Of a stretch of 64,000 nucleotides of DNA, positions 28,601 to 36,789 are shown piece after piece. Position numbers and translations under genes: made by a program. Each line of letters begins with the position of its first letter. Position 1 is the stretch's first letter. Under the pieces are notes generated by a model. That model had not been told where the DNA came from. It did no database searches and saw only the letters and a list, made by a program, of their open reading frames with translations. Origin of the DNA: an uncultured Clostridia bacterium (GTDB lineage: Bacteria; Bacillota; Clostridia; Christensenellales; Borkfalkiaceae). Location of the stretch: the NCBI GenBank assembly GCA_944372575.1, contig CALVZS010000003.1, positions 1-64,000 on the forward strand. The letters are read 5' to 3'.

Positions 28601-31350
28601 AATTTTCCGACGAGCAGAGCGTGACGGACTACAGCAATGCGGCATGGAAGCCGGCGGAATGCGAGATCTACTGGGAGATCAGCATGGAAAGCAGCAGCAG
28701 CTTCTACATCGGCTTCGGTACAGACAGATCCGCACTTTATCTGTATGATTTCAATGACGAACAGCTCGCATCGTTTGTGCAGGAGGGCGGCGAGACGCCC
28801 GTCGGCACGGTGACGGTGACGTTTGTCAACGGCGAAACGGTGTTTGCAACGGCGGAAGTTTCCATCGGGGGAAGGGTGGCGGTTCCGGAAGGGACGCCCG
28901 TTTCCGAATCCGGGAAGGCCTTCCGCCATTGGGCGGACGAGAACGGCGCGTACGATTTTGATACGCCTGTCACGCAGGAGCTGACGCTCCATGCGGCATT
29001 TGCCTGGAAGGTGGTCTTTGAAGCAGGGGAAGGCGCAACGGGCAGCGTGGAGCCTGCGTGGGTCACCATGTGGACGCCGGGCGGGATCCTCCTTCCGGCG
29101 GCGGACGGACTGAGCAACGGAACAAAGCAGTTCGCCGGATGGCTGTATGACGGAGAGGTGTACGGAGCAGGAACGCGGTTTGCGCCTGAAAATTACGCGC
29201 AACTCGGAAATGTGACCTTCACCGCCGTCTGGGAGGAGCAGGAACCCGCTCCGACGACGTTTGAGATCACTTTCACGGATGCGGACGGAACAGATTACGG
29301 CACGTTTACAACGACTTCGACCGGCTGGCTGAACGCGTCCAATCGCCCCGACGATCCCAAAAAGCAGGGCTTTGCGTTCCTGTATTGGGCGCTGGCGGAC
29401 GGAACAAAGATCGAACTTGCATCGCATTATTTTCAGGCAGATACGACGGTCTATGCAATCTTTGCCGCAGCCGTTGCCAATTCGGAATTTGTCGGCGTGT
29501 GGTCGGACGGCGCGCATGAGGCCGTCATCACATCCTTGGAGGGGTGGGACGGACAGACTCTCTATGCGATCCTGGACGGGCAGTATTTCGTCTATGAATT
29601 TCCCGTCGCGGCAGGCGCGGAGCGGACATTCGTCAATGCACTGGATGGCGCGGCCTTCTGCACAATCGGCCTCTCGGACGGAAAGCTCACGGTCAGTTAT
29701 CCGAGCGGGGATGCCTTTACGATCGCATCGCGCACGGCTTCCTCTGCGGGGGATATTTCGTTTGAACTTCTCAACGGCAGGACGTTTGCCGACGGCACGA
29801 CACAGATCTCCTTCTCGGCTGACGATTACGGCTATTATCTCGTATCGGTCAACGGAAATACGGCGTGGTATATCAACGGCATTGTCGGAAACTATATCAG
29901 TCTCGTACTTTCAGGCGACTACGAAATAGAGGATAGCTATCTGCTCTCCCTGAGCGGCGACACGCTGTCCGGGTATGATGCGGACGGGATGCGCGTTTCG
30001 TTTGCAGAGGTCAAGGAAGAGGAGGGGACTGGCATCTCCTATGACGATGGGGTTCTGAGCTATGACGACGGAAGCGGCAGTATCCAGCAGCTGCTTTTCT
30101 CCCTTGAGGCGACCAAGGGCAGCGCATCGGCGGACAGCGCGGCATTTTCCTATGAGGACGGCTTGTTTTGGCTTGATCTGTCCATGGTCAGCGTGGACGG
30201 ACTTGCGGCGGATGAAAAGGTCATCGGGTTCCTGATGGACGGCGTGGCATACGCACCGGACGACGTGATCGGCCTGACTTCTCAGGAATTGTATGCCGTT
30301 GTTGAGGATACGGCATTCACATTCGGCAGTCTGGAGGATGCACAGTGGAACGTCCCGCAGTGGCAGTCCGTGCTCCGCAAGGGGGAGAGTGCGATCTATA
30401 CCGGCACGATGACCTCGGATGCGGCCCAATACTACAATACCATCCATGTTCTTCTCTGGCAGACGCTCAACAACGGCGCTGCGGACGGGGTCGTGCGTCT
30501 GGACTGGTTTGTGCAGGGACAGGATGACAATGTTGTCATCTCGGAAGTTCCCTATGTGATAAGAGCCAATGTTGCCGCAATGAACTGGACGGTGACAAAG
30601 CGTCTCCTTCCCGATGCGAATACCTATCTCGCCACAGTCGAAAAGTGCCGGATCACGGTATTCCTGCAGTGGGAGAATCCCGAATGCCTGCAGATCGCCT
30701 ACTATGTATGGGGAGAGAACGGACTCTCCTTCCCCATGATCTATGAGATCCGCGCAACGACCGGCTCGCTGCCCGATTGGTATTATTTCGGATTCACCTA
30801 TGAGTTTTCGACGGTAACGCTCTCGCGGCATGAGACGTGCGATTTCGGCAGCGATCGTTTCTGCGAAGTGTGCGGCATGGTCGATCGCACCGCGCTCGAT
30901 GCCGCAGCCGCCTCTTCCGTTCAGCCGGAGGATGCAAACGGTTCGGTCACGGTCAGCGGAGATTTTGCCGTAAAGGCAACCTTCACGCTCAGCGAGACGG
31001 CGACAAGTTCGGAACTGTTCGTGGAATTTCAGGAGAAGGACGTAAATAACTACTTTGACTATAATTTTGCGGATCTGAACTTCTGGGGAACGCTTTCCGA
31101 TCAGCCCTTCCGCTATGTTTCCGGCGCGCTTCCCGCCGGCGTTGCGCGCGGTACGTTTACCGTGTATGCATACCGCATCGGCTCAACGCTCTATCTCTTC
31201 CTCGAATATACGCCAGCAGGGGAAGAGCAAGCGCAGTTTGCAATGTCGCTCGTGCAGGAGAACTTCTATACGGGTGAAGGCGTCTTCCGGATCGCCGGCG
31301 GCCACAGCGCGCTGGAGGGTCTGGACGTACGAGCCGGAACATTGGCATAA
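25654..31350 (+). CDS. Very large lipoprotein with tandem Flg_new repeats
   Basis: An 1898-residue protein. ATAAGGAGCAGG sets the start, and the signal peptide ends in FGFASC. Four nearly identical 81-82 residue Flg_new units (about 36-350) are followed by more divergent ones to about 690 and again near 1040-1270. Between them are beta-rich modules that begin with VWSNGG or VWSDG (about 700 and 1285) and resemble the DGYG-type modules of the preceding protein. A segment at about 1480-1555 is homologous to the C-terminus of the 855-residue lipoprotein. Near 1725 there is a Cys-rich CDFGSDRFCEVCG motif, then a C-terminal jelly-roll-like domain of about 150 residues. No enzyme motif was recognised; a cell-surface role is inferred. 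Confidence 0.85.
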   Translation: MKHKLHKIVLMLALLVCMAFGFASCTQEPASEEPVEYTVTFVLGEHAASGVQAPAQITAEENEQITLPAAVTAAEGWSFAGWTDGSTTYEAGENYTVTGNATFTAVWEEIPPEPVPVEYTVTFALGEHAASGVQAPAQITAEENTQITLPAAVAAAEGWSFAGWTDGGTTYEAGESYTVTENVTFTAEWKEVPPPAPVEYTVTFALGEHAASGVQAPAQVTAEENAKITLPAAVTAAEGWSFAGWTDGGTTYEAGESYTVTENVTFTAEWKEVPPPAPVEYTVTFALGSHAAPGAQTPAQMTAEENEQITLPAAVAAAEGWSFAGWTDSSTTYEAGESYTMTKNVTLTAVWNVIRVAVRFDANGGTGTMAEDAFNWGDNYRFPAPAFTAPAGMEFFGWSPDRVTIYDTAISVGGYRAFISGNAITFYAVWREIAPVEYTVTFDIGAHAASGAQAPAPITAEAGAEITLPMPPAAEERWEFFGWGLDGYRYDPGETYVVTSDVTFTAIWALIMPELPETYPLTFYSGVYSGSGITGETPAAQQVEVGETVTLPASPWSREGYTFSGWKVERNTAAEGEEAVWEDIFDAVRQPGEEFAMPADEIRLTAVWQEVILAVHFDANGGSGTMQDASVVFGRTYFLPETAGFTAPEGMQFAGWSLDGKTLLDTAISRGDYAEYIEENAFTLYAVWEPIPVYSEIADVAGVWSNGGIELIISGAGADDSAGIAGTAISGGIGFSVYAMPDGTFAGYDFRNTAYAISFAEGMLTLTVTAGEGELQISVFEERRALSADAAQNTLGKWERSDTSQKWLIGRDAARYGASLSQASVLMIDRYVLLTYTAGIPYSYLLCAAGDGLSGTFYGDPEREAAEVTFRAGSFLTLTAEGELNQFVDAGSAPDADLLPVPQAPEGQTFEKWVIAGTQTEFDPAAAMTEDVSIEAVFAQFSAPEEVFEGEFSYSGSDPFTVVAFSVNFEEKTVSYRLKDGTEFSDEQSVTDYSNAAWKPAECEIYWEISMESSSSFYIGFGTDRSALYLYDFNDEQLASFVQEGGETPVGTVTVTFVNGETVFATAEVSIGGRVAVPEGTPVSESGKAFRHWADENGAYDFDTPVTQELTLHAAFAWKVVFEAGEGATGSVEPAWVTMWTPGGILLPAADGLSNGTKQFAGWLYDGEVYGAGTRFAPENYAQLGNVTFTAVWEEQEPAPTTFEITFTDADGTDYGTFTTTSTGWLNASNRPDDPKKQGFAFLYWALADGTKIELASHYFQADTTVYAIFAAAVANSEFVGVWSDGAHEAVITSLEGWDGQTLYAILDGQYFVYEFPVAAGAERTFVNALDGAAFCTIGLSDGKLTVSYPSGDAFTIASRTASSAGDISFELLNGRTFADGTTQISFSADDYGYYLVSVNGNTAWYINGIVGNYISLVLSGDYEIEDSYLLSLSGDTLSGYDADGMRVSFAEVKEEEGTGISYDDGVLSYDDGSGSIQQLLFSLEATKGSASADSAAFSYEDGLFWLDLSMVSVDGLAADEKVIGFLMDGVAYAPDDVIGLTSQELYAVVEDTAFTFGSLEDAQWNVPQWQSVLRKGESAIYTGTMTSDAAQYYNTIHVLLWQTLNNGAADGVVRLDWFVQGQDDNVVISEVPYVIRANVAAMNWTVTKRLLPDANTYLATVEKCRITVFLQWENPECLQIAYYVWGENGLSFPMIYEIRATTGSLPDWYYFGFTYEFSTVTLSRHETCDFGSDRFCEVCGMVDRTALDAAAASSVQPEDANGSVTVSGDFAVKATFTLSETATSSELFVEFQEKDVNNYFDYNFADLNFWGTLSDQPFRYVSGALPAGVARGTFTVYAYRIGSTLYLFLEYTPAGEEQAQFAMSLVQENFYTGEGVFRIAGGHSALEGLDVRAGTLA
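25759..26706 (+). repeat. Four tandem Flg_new repeat units (246/243/243 bp period)
   Basis: Units start at 25759, 26005, 26248 and 26491, each opening with a GA(G/A)TACACGGTCAC-like sequence. They are nearly identical in DNA as well as protein, which implies recent duplication or ongoing homogenisation. The following units of the same protein are much more divergent. The repeat number could vary between strains. Confidence 0.9.
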
Positions 31351-31358
31351 GCTCAAAA

Positions 31359-31398
31359 CAAGAAAAAAATCTTCCCTGCGGGGAAGATTTTTTTCTTG
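31359..31398. terminator. Bidirectional terminator between the lipoprotein gene and metA
   Basis: A perfect 18-bp stem with loop TGCG, carrying seven A at the base of one arm and seven T on the other, so it works in both directions. It lies 8 nt past the lipoprotein stop and 8 nt past the metA stop. Confidence 0.93.
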
Positions 31399-31406
31399 CG
31401 GTTTTT

Positions 31407-32312
31407 TCAGAGGCAGTAGGGCGTTGTCTGATAGACAAAGTTGAGCCAGTTGTTGTAGAACAGATTGGCGGTGGAAGACCAGTTCATGTTGATCGCATTG
31501 TCCGTCCTGTCTGTAAAGTAACAGAAGGGGCGGCGGATCTCCAGTCCCTTGTTCAGATCGCGCTCGTACTCCTTTTTCAGCGTGTCGCGGTCGTACTCCA
31601 TGTGGCCGAGCACGAACACCTGGCTGTGGTCGGCATTGCACACGACGGACGCGCCGGCGCGGCGGCTCGTTGCAAGCACCCTCAGGCGCGCATCTCTGCG
31701 GATATCGCTCTCGCGCACCGTCGAATGGCGGGAATGGCACATATGAAACTCATCGGAGATACCGCGCATCAGCGGATCGGGGGGATCGAATAGTTCTTTG
31801 TGATGGACAAATACCCCGAACAGCTTGTTCCTGAGCGGATATTTGCGGATGCCGTAGAAGTGGTAGAGCGCCGCCATTGCGCCCCAGCAGATGAAGATGG
31901 TGGAGGTGACGTTTGTCTTTGTCCAGTCGAACAGGCGCACCAGTTCCTCCCAGTAGGCGACTTCCGAAAAGGGCAGATCTTCCACGGGCGCACCCGTCAC
32001 GATCATGCCGTCAAAGCGCCGCGCCTTTACCGTTTCAAAGGACTGATAGAACCTGTCCAGATATTCCGCTTCCGTATTGCGGGAACGGTAGCTCTGCGTG
32101 TGGATGAGCGTGATATTGACCTGCAGCGGCGAGTTGGATAAAAGGCGCATGAACTGCGTCTCCGTCTCCTTTTTGGTGGGCATTAAGTTGAGCACGGCGA
32201 TCTCGATTGGGCGGATGTCCTGCGAGGTCGCCCGCTCCCTGTCCATGACGACGATGCGCTCCGACTGCAATACGGAGAACGCCGGGATGTTGCGGTCAAT
32301 GACGATAGGCAT
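31407..32312 (-). CDS. metAA: Homoserine O-acetyltransferase (MetA type)
   Basis: A 301-residue MetA-fold acyltransferase that activates homoserine for methionine synthesis in the cytoplasm. Catalytic Cys142 lies in FICWGAMAAL, and the His237 and Glu239 pair in VLGHMEYD. Residue 111 is Glu (TGAPVEDLPF). In this family Glu111 is associated with acetyl-CoA and Gly111 with succinyl-CoA, so acetylation is predicted. That agrees with the upstream gene, an O-acetylhomoserine sulfhydrylase, 39 nt away. An AGAGGA ribosome-binding site precedes the ATG. It is the last gene of the secG-rnr-smpB-metY-metA run. Confidence 0.95.
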   Translation of the reverse strand: MPIVIDRNIPAFSVLQSERIVVMDRERATSQDIRPIEIAVLNLMPTKKETETQFMRLLSNSPLQVNITLIHTQSYRSRNTEAEYLDRFYQSFETVKARRFDGMIVTGAPVEDLPFSEVAYWEELVRLFDWTKTNVTSTIFICWGAMAALYHFYGIRKYPLRNKLFGVFVHHKELFDPPDPLMRGISDEFHMCHSRHSTVRESDIRRDARLRVLATSRRAGASVVCNADHSQVFVLGHMEYDRDTLKKEYERDLNKGLEIRRPFCYFTDRTDNAINMNWSSTANLFYNNWLNFVYQTTPYCL

Positions 32313-32351
32313 ATTGGTTCCTCTTGTGCGGGTGGTGCGAACGGCGCCCCG

Positions 32352-33620
32352 TCAGACCGCCGCGAGTGCCTGTTCAAGGTCGGCGATGAGGTCGTCCGCG
32401 TTCTCGATCCCCACGGAAAGGCGCACCAGATTGGGCGCGATGCCCGCGGCGATGAGCTGTTCGTCCGTGAGCTGGCGGTGTGTGGTGGAGGCGGGATGCA
32501 GCACGCAGCTCCTCACGTCGGCAACGTGCGTCTCCTGCGTGGCGATGCGCAGGTGCTCCATAAAGCGGGCGCACGCCTTCACGTCTCCGCGGATGCCGAA
32601 GCTCATCATGCCGCCCGTTCCGTCGGGCAGGTACTTCTCTGCGAGCGCATGGTATCTGTCATCGGGCAGCGATGCGTAGCGCACCCATTCGATCTTGGGG
32701 TGAGCGCAAAGGAAGGCGGCGATCTTTTCCGCGTTGCGGGAGTGCCGCTCCATGCGCAGGGCGAGGGTGTCGCTGCCGAGAAGGGTATAGAAGGCGTTTT
32801 GCGGGCTCATGACGGCGCCGGTATCCCGCATCATCTGGGCGCGGCACTTCGTGCCGAACGCTACGGGAAGGTCGGCATAGACCAGCCCATGATAGCTCTC
32901 GTCGGGCGCATTGAAGGAGGGATAGCGGGCATTGTCTTTGTAGGCAAATGTTCCGCCGTCTACGATCATCCCGCCCAGTGCTGCCGCATGGCCGTCCATA
33001 TATTTGCTGGTGGAGTGGATGACGATGTCCGCGCCCCATGCAAGGGGGCGGCAGAGCACGGGCGTCGCCAGCGTGTTGTCCACGATGAACAGGACGCCGT
33101 TCTTTTTGCAGACGGCGGAGATCTTTTCAAGATCCGCAACGGCGACTGCGGGATTGGCGATGGTCTCGGCAAAGACGAATTTCGTCCTCTCGTCGATGAG
33201 CGCCTCCAGTTCCTCTGCAGAGGCATCCACGTCAAAGAAGCGCGAGGAGATGCCGAATTTGGGCAGAGTGGTGGAGAACAGGTTGAAGGTGCCGCCGTAG
33301 ATCTCGCTTGCGGTGACGATGTTGTCTCCCGCCTGGCATAAGGTCATGGCGGTGAGCAGAACGGCGGACATACCGGAGGCGCAGCCGATGCCGCACGCGC
33401 CGCCCTCGAGCGCCGCGATGCGCTTTTCAAGGGCGTCCACAGTGGGATTGGCGAGGCGGGAATAAAAGAATCCCTCCCGCTTCAAATCGAACAGATCTGC
33501 CATGGCCTGCGAATCGCCGTAGAAGAAGGTCGTGCTCTGCACGATGGGGGGAATGCGGCTCTCTCCCGTTGCGGGGCGGTAGCCCGCCTGCACGCACAGG
33601 GTTTCGATATGGTCTTTCAT
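32352..33620 (-). CDS. metY: O-acetylhomoserine sulfhydrylase (PLP enzyme)
   Basis: A 422-residue PLP-dependent enzyme of the Cys/Met metabolism family. It makes homocysteine from O-acetylhomoserine and sulfide. The N-terminal ETLCVQAGY, FFYSRLANPT, the substrate and cofactor region FIVDNTLATP, and the PLP lysine in VIHSTSKYMDGH all match MetY, and its length of about 425 residues fits better than the shorter cystathionine gamma-synthases. The start at 33620 has AAGGAGG 5 nt upstream; an in-frame start 7 codons earlier lacks one. It lies 24 nt after smpB. No SAM riboswitch or T-box can fit in that gap, so control must act at the distant operon promoter or elsewhere. Confidence 0.95.
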   Translation of the reverse strand: MKDHIETLCVQAGYRPATGESRIPPIVQSTTFFYGDSQAMADLFDLKREGFFYSRLANPTVDALEKRIAALEGGACGIGCASGMSAVLLTAMTLCQAGDNIVTASEIYGGTFNLFSTTLPKFGISSRFFDVDASAEELEALIDERTKFVFAETIANPAVAVADLEKISAVCKKNGVLFIVDNTLATPVLCRPLAWGADIVIHSTSKYMDGHAAALGGMIVDGGTFAYKDNARYPSFNAPDESYHGLVYADLPVAFGTKCRAQMMRDTGAVMSPQNAFYTLLGSDTLALRMERHSRNAEKIAAFLCAHPKIEWVRYASLPDDRYHALAEKYLPDGTGGMMSFGIRGDVKACARFMEHLRIATQETHVADVRSCVLHPASTTHRQLTDEQLIAAGIAPNLVRLSVGIENADDLIADLEQALAAV

Positions 33621-33644
33621 GAGTCCTCCTTGGGGCTGCAAACG

Positions 33645-34103
33645 TCAGCGCGTCATTTCTTTGACGGCGCGCTCGAGCGCGCGCTTGGCGTCGCGTTCGG
33701 CGAGCGCCTTTTTCTTGTCATAGGTGTGTTTGCCCTTGCACAGGGCGATCTCCGCCTTGATGAGTGCATCCTTGAAGTAGAGCTTTAAGGGGACGAGCGT
33801 GTAGCCGCGCTCATTCACCTTGCCCACGATCTTGGAGATCTCCATGCGGGTGAGCAGAAGTTTTCTGTCCCGCCTGGAATCGCGCGTGGAGAAGGCGCCG
33901 CTCTTGTCATAGACGGCGATATTCATATTTTTGAGGAAGATCTCCCCGCCGCGGATCTCGCAGAAGCTCTCGCCCAGTGAGGCCTTCCCCGCCCGCAGCG
34001 ATTTGACTTCCGCGCCCTCCAGGACAATGCCTGCCTGATAGCGCTCCTCGATGAAGTATTCAAAGGATGCGGACTTGTTGACCGCAATCGTTTTGCCCGG
34101 CAT
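33645..34103 (-). CDS. smpB: SsrA-binding protein SmpB
   Basis: A 152-residue SmpB, partner of tmRNA in rescue of stalled ribosomes. Visible hallmarks are GIVLEGAEVKSLRAGKASL, FCEIRGGEIFLKNMNIAVYD, a KLLLTRMEI stretch, and the basic C-terminal tail (HTYDKKKALAERDAKR) that enters the ribosomal A site. The ATG at 34103 is 6 nt after AGGTG; a GTG at 34112 is possible but lacks a site. It follows rnr by 12 nt, a common Bacillota pairing that also makes functional sense because RNase R degrades tmRNA-tagged mRNA. The tmRNA gene itself is not in the window. Confidence 0.96.
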   Translation of the reverse strand: MPGKTIAVNKSASFEYFIEERYQAGIVLEGAEVKSLRAGKASLGESFCEIRGGEIFLKNMNIAVYDKSGAFSTRDSRRDRKLLLTRMEISKIVGKVNERGYTLVPLKLYFKDALIKAEIALCKGKHTYDKKKALAERDAKRALERAVKEMTR

Positions 34104-34115
34104 GGCGCTCACCTC

Positions 34116-36206
34116 TCATTTTGCGATCTTTTCCAGATAGCGGAACTGCACGCGGCGGGTACCCCAGTCGACGCCGGCGACCTGCACGCGTACCTCCTCG
34201 CCCAGATGGAAGGAGTTGCGCGTCCCGCGCAGCAGAAAGCGCTCCTCGACAAACTCATAGCTGTCGTCGGGCAGCGTCTCCACGGGGACGAGCCCTTCGA
34301 CGGTGTTGGCAAGCTCGGCAAAGAAGCCGAAGGAAGTGACGCCCGAGATGGTCGCGTTGTACTCTTCGCCGATCTTGTCCTGCATATAGGCAACGGTATA
34401 GAGCGCGTCCACGTCGCGCTCCGCCTCCGTGGCGTTCTTTTCGCAGGCGGAGGACTTCGCCGCCGCCTCGATGACAAACTTTTTGTATTTTTCCCGCGTC
34501 TTATCGGGGGAGAGAAAACTCTCCTTGATGATGCGGTGGATGCACAGATCGGGGTAGCGGCGGATGGGGGAGGTGAAGTGGCAGTAGCACTCGGACGCCA
34601 GTCCGAAGTGCCCCACGTTCTCGGGGGAGTATGCCGCCTTCATCATGGAGCGCAGCATCACGCGGTTGACAAGGGAGTACAGGGGGGAATCCTCCAGCGA
34701 ACGCAGAAGATCCTGATAGTCTGCGGGCGTCACGCCGGAGGGATCGAACTTTGCGCGGATGCCCGCCTCCCGCAGGAAGGTAAGGAAGTCCTGCGCCTTT
34801 TCCTCGCTCGGGCGCTCATGAATGCGGTAGACGAAGGGCATCCCCTTCTGCGTCATGATGGCCGCCACGCTCTCGTTGGCGAGCACCATGAACTGCTCGA
34901 TCATCTCATGCGAGATGGTGCGTTCATAGTCGGGGATGGAGATCTTGCCGTCCTCATAGAGGATCTTCGCCTCCTTGACGTCGAGCGCCACGCCGCCCTT
35001 CGCCTTTCGCTTGCGCTGCAAAATTTTGGTGAGTTCCACGGCGGTGCGTACAAATTCCACAAGGTCGGGGTACGCTTCGCACGCAGCCCGGTCGCCCTCG
35101 GCGATCGCGGTCACCGCCTTGTAGGTCATGCGGTGGCGGGAGCAGATGACGGTGGGCATCACGCGCCGCTCGATGACGTTCCCCTGCGCGTCGATGGTCA
35201 TGAAGCAGGAGAGGGTGAGGCGCGGCACGCCCTCGTTGAGCGAACAGATGTTGTTGGAGAGGGCGGTGGGGAGCATGGGCAGCACGCGGTCGGGAAAATA
35301 GACGCTTGTCCCGCGCGAGAATGCCTCGTCGTCGATGACGGAGTGCCACTTGACGTAGTGGGTGACGTCGGCGATATGCACGCCGAGGAAGAACTTTCCG
35401 TTCTCCCTGCGCACAGAGATCGCATCGTCGATGTCGCGCGTGTCCTCGCCGTCCACGGTGATGATCAGCTCGTCGCGCAGGTCGATGCGCCCCGTCAGAT
35501 CATCGAGAGGGGAGCGCTCCGCCTGCCGTTCGGCAGCCTGCAGGACTTCGGGCGGAAACTCCTCTTTCAGACCGTGGGCGCGGATGAGCGCCGCTTCTTC
35601 CACAAAGAAATCCCCGCTCTTGCCGAGTACCTCCGTGATCTCGCCCGTCGGCATCCTGCCGTCAAAGGAGCGGATGCGGGCAACGACCTTCGCCCCGTCC
35701 GCGGCGCCTTTGCAGCGGTCGCTCGGGATGAAGATGTCGGTGGAGAACTTTCTGTCGTCCGGGTGGATGGATCCGCCCGTGCGTTCGCGGCGGAAGGTGC
35801 CGACCAGTTCGGTGTATCCGCGCTGTAAAACGGCAAGAACCTCTCCCTCGTCGCCCATGCGCCCGCCCCTTCTGAAGGCGAGCACACTGTCCTTGTTGTA
35901 GGCGCCGCGCAGCGCGCGGTGGGGAATAAAGAGGTCATCGCATTCCGGGTCGTCCGGGACGAAAAAGCCGAATCCGCGCTCGTTTCCGGAGATGGTGCCG
36001 CGCATTGCGCCGAACTGCTCGGCGGTTCCGTATCTTCCGCGCAGGTCGCACAGGAGCGCGCCCTCGCGTACAAGCGAGCGGAGGAGATCTCCCACGCCGA
36101 GTGCGGCTTTCCCCTTGAGATGAAGTTTTTTGGCGATCTCTTCCTCCGTCATGAGGGCGAAGGAGCCGTCGCGTATTTTTTGAAGCAGAGTCTGTTGTGC
36201 GTTCAT
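34116..36206 (-). CDS. rnr: Ribonuclease R
   Basis: A 696-residue 3'-5' exoribonuclease of the RNB family. The order is an N-terminal winged helix (about 10-65), two cold-shock/OB domains (GFGFFVPDDPECDDLFIP at about 78-95 and ADGAKVVARI near 170), the RNB catalytic region with the acidic cluster DGEDTRDIDDAISV (about 250-265) and SPIRRYPDLCIHRII (about 550), and a C-terminal S1 domain (GVTSFGFFAEL). The Lys-rich tail found in many RNase R proteins is absent. AAGGA precedes the ATG. It sits behind a hairpin terminator that separates it from secG, with no room for a promoter, so its expression seems to depend on readthrough. Confidence 0.96.
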   Translation of the reverse strand: MNAQQTLLQKIRDGSFALMTEEEIAKKLHLKGKAALGVGDLLRSLVREGALLCDLRGRYGTAEQFGAMRGTISGNERGFGFFVPDDPECDDLFIPHRALRGAYNKDSVLAFRRGGRMGDEGEVLAVLQRGYTELVGTFRRERTGGSIHPDDRKFSTDIFIPSDRCKGAADGAKVVARIRSFDGRMPTGEITEVLGKSGDFFVEEAALIRAHGLKEEFPPEVLQAAERQAERSPLDDLTGRIDLRDELIITVDGEDTRDIDDAISVRRENGKFFLGVHIADVTHYVKWHSVIDDEAFSRGTSVYFPDRVLPMLPTALSNNICSLNEGVPRLTLSCFMTIDAQGNVIERRVMPTVICSRHRMTYKAVTAIAEGDRAACEAYPDLVEFVRTAVELTKILQRKRKAKGGVALDVKEAKILYEDGKISIPDYERTISHEMIEQFMVLANESVAAIMTQKGMPFVYRIHERPSEEKAQDFLTFLREAGIRAKFDPSGVTPADYQDLLRSLEDSPLYSLVNRVMLRSMMKAAYSPENVGHFGLASECYCHFTSPIRRYPDLCIHRIIKESFLSPDKTREKYKKFVIEAAAKSSACEKNATEAERDVDALYTVAYMQDKIGEEYNATISGVTSFGFFAELANTVEGLVPVETLPDDSYEFVEERFLLRGTRNSFHLGEEVRVQVAGVDWGTRRVQFRYLEKIAK

Positions 36207-36232
36207 ATTTCCTTGTTGTCAGATTTTTTTCC

Positions 36233-36262
36233 AAAAAAAACGGACTGCCCGAAGCCGCCCGT
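36233..36262 (-). terminator. Terminator-like hairpin between secG and rnr
   Basis: On the minus strand the stem ACGGGCGGC / GGCAGTCCGT-like pairs with one mismatch and one wobble (36262-36240) and is followed by eight T (36240-36233). It lies only 26 nt before the rnr ATG. It probably lets only part of the secG transcript enter rnr-smpB-metY-metA. Confidence 0.8.
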
Positions 36263-36288
36263 TCTCCTGTGCTGATCGGTTGTGCCGA

Positions 36289-36609
36289 TTATTCCACCGG
36301 CCCCCAGATCGCGGGAATTTGCAGAATGAAGAAGACGATCGCAAGAACTGCGAGTACCGCGAGACAGATGATCGTCCACATCTTGAGCTTGGACTCGATG
36401 GATCTGCCCTTGTTCTTTCCGTAGAACGTCTCGCTCGTTCCGCCGAGCGCGTCGATCCCCTGCGAATTGCCCGGCTGAAGCATGACGAGAATGACGGCAG
36501 CCAGCGCAGCGATCGCCATGAGGATGATGAGGGTGTAGTTGACGGCATAGTACGTCGTCTGAACGGAGGAGTTCCAGAAATTGACGACTTCAAGTAAGCT
36601 GTTGATCAT
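36289..36609 (-). CDS. secG: Preprotein translocase subunit SecG
   Basis: A 106-residue membrane protein with two helices (about 22-44 and 77-98) and the conserved cytoplasmic loop MLQPGNSQGIDALGG, followed by ETFYGKNKGRS, which identify SecG of the SecYEG translocon. It has the usual Bacillota position ahead of rnr and smpB. AAAGGA precedes the ATG. It is about 25 residues longer than many SecG proteins because of a longer N-terminal segment. Confidence 0.93.
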   Translation of the reverse strand: MINSLLEVVNFWNSSVQTTYYAVNYTLIILMAIAALAAVILVMLQPGNSQGIDALGGTSETFYGKNKGRSIESKLKMWTIICLAVLAVLAIVFFILQIPAIWGPVE

Positions 36610-36646
36610 GATATGTCCTTTCCAATGGTTTCAAAACTCATTGGGA

Positions 36647-36675
36647 ATTATACCATATCTGCGCGAGAAAGACAA
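36647..36675 (-). promoter_or_regulatory. Promoter of the secG operon
   Basis: On the minus strand TTGTCT (36675-36670), 17-nt spacer, TATAAT (36652-36647). The transcript starts near 36640, about 31 nt before the secG ATG. Confidence 0.85.
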
Positions 36676-36754
36676 CTTTTTTTGCGTCCATTTGCAAAAA
36701 AGTCAGTGAAAAGAAAAAAATTCATATTCCCGCGTCTCGGGCAAGCGCATGGAA

Positions 36755-36783
36755 TTGACATTTCTTTGCGCGCACGCTATAAT
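36755..36783 (+). promoter_or_regulatory. Consensus promoter giving a leaderless aroK transcript
   Basis: Perfect TTGACA (36755-36760), 17-nt spacer, perfect TATAAT (36778-36783). Only six bases (AAAAAC) lie between the -10 box and the aroK ATG, so the predicted first transcribed base is the A of the start codon. Confidence 0.9.
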
Positions 36784-36789
36784 AAAAAC

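Noticed and set aside
33621..33644. SAM riboswitch upstream of metY
   Set aside because: Only 24 nt lie between smpB and metY, and no such fold is present upstream of metA either.
36613..36789. N-terminal extension of shikimate kinase
   Set aside because: The upstream in-frame sequence covers the secG and aroK promoters and does not resemble the family.
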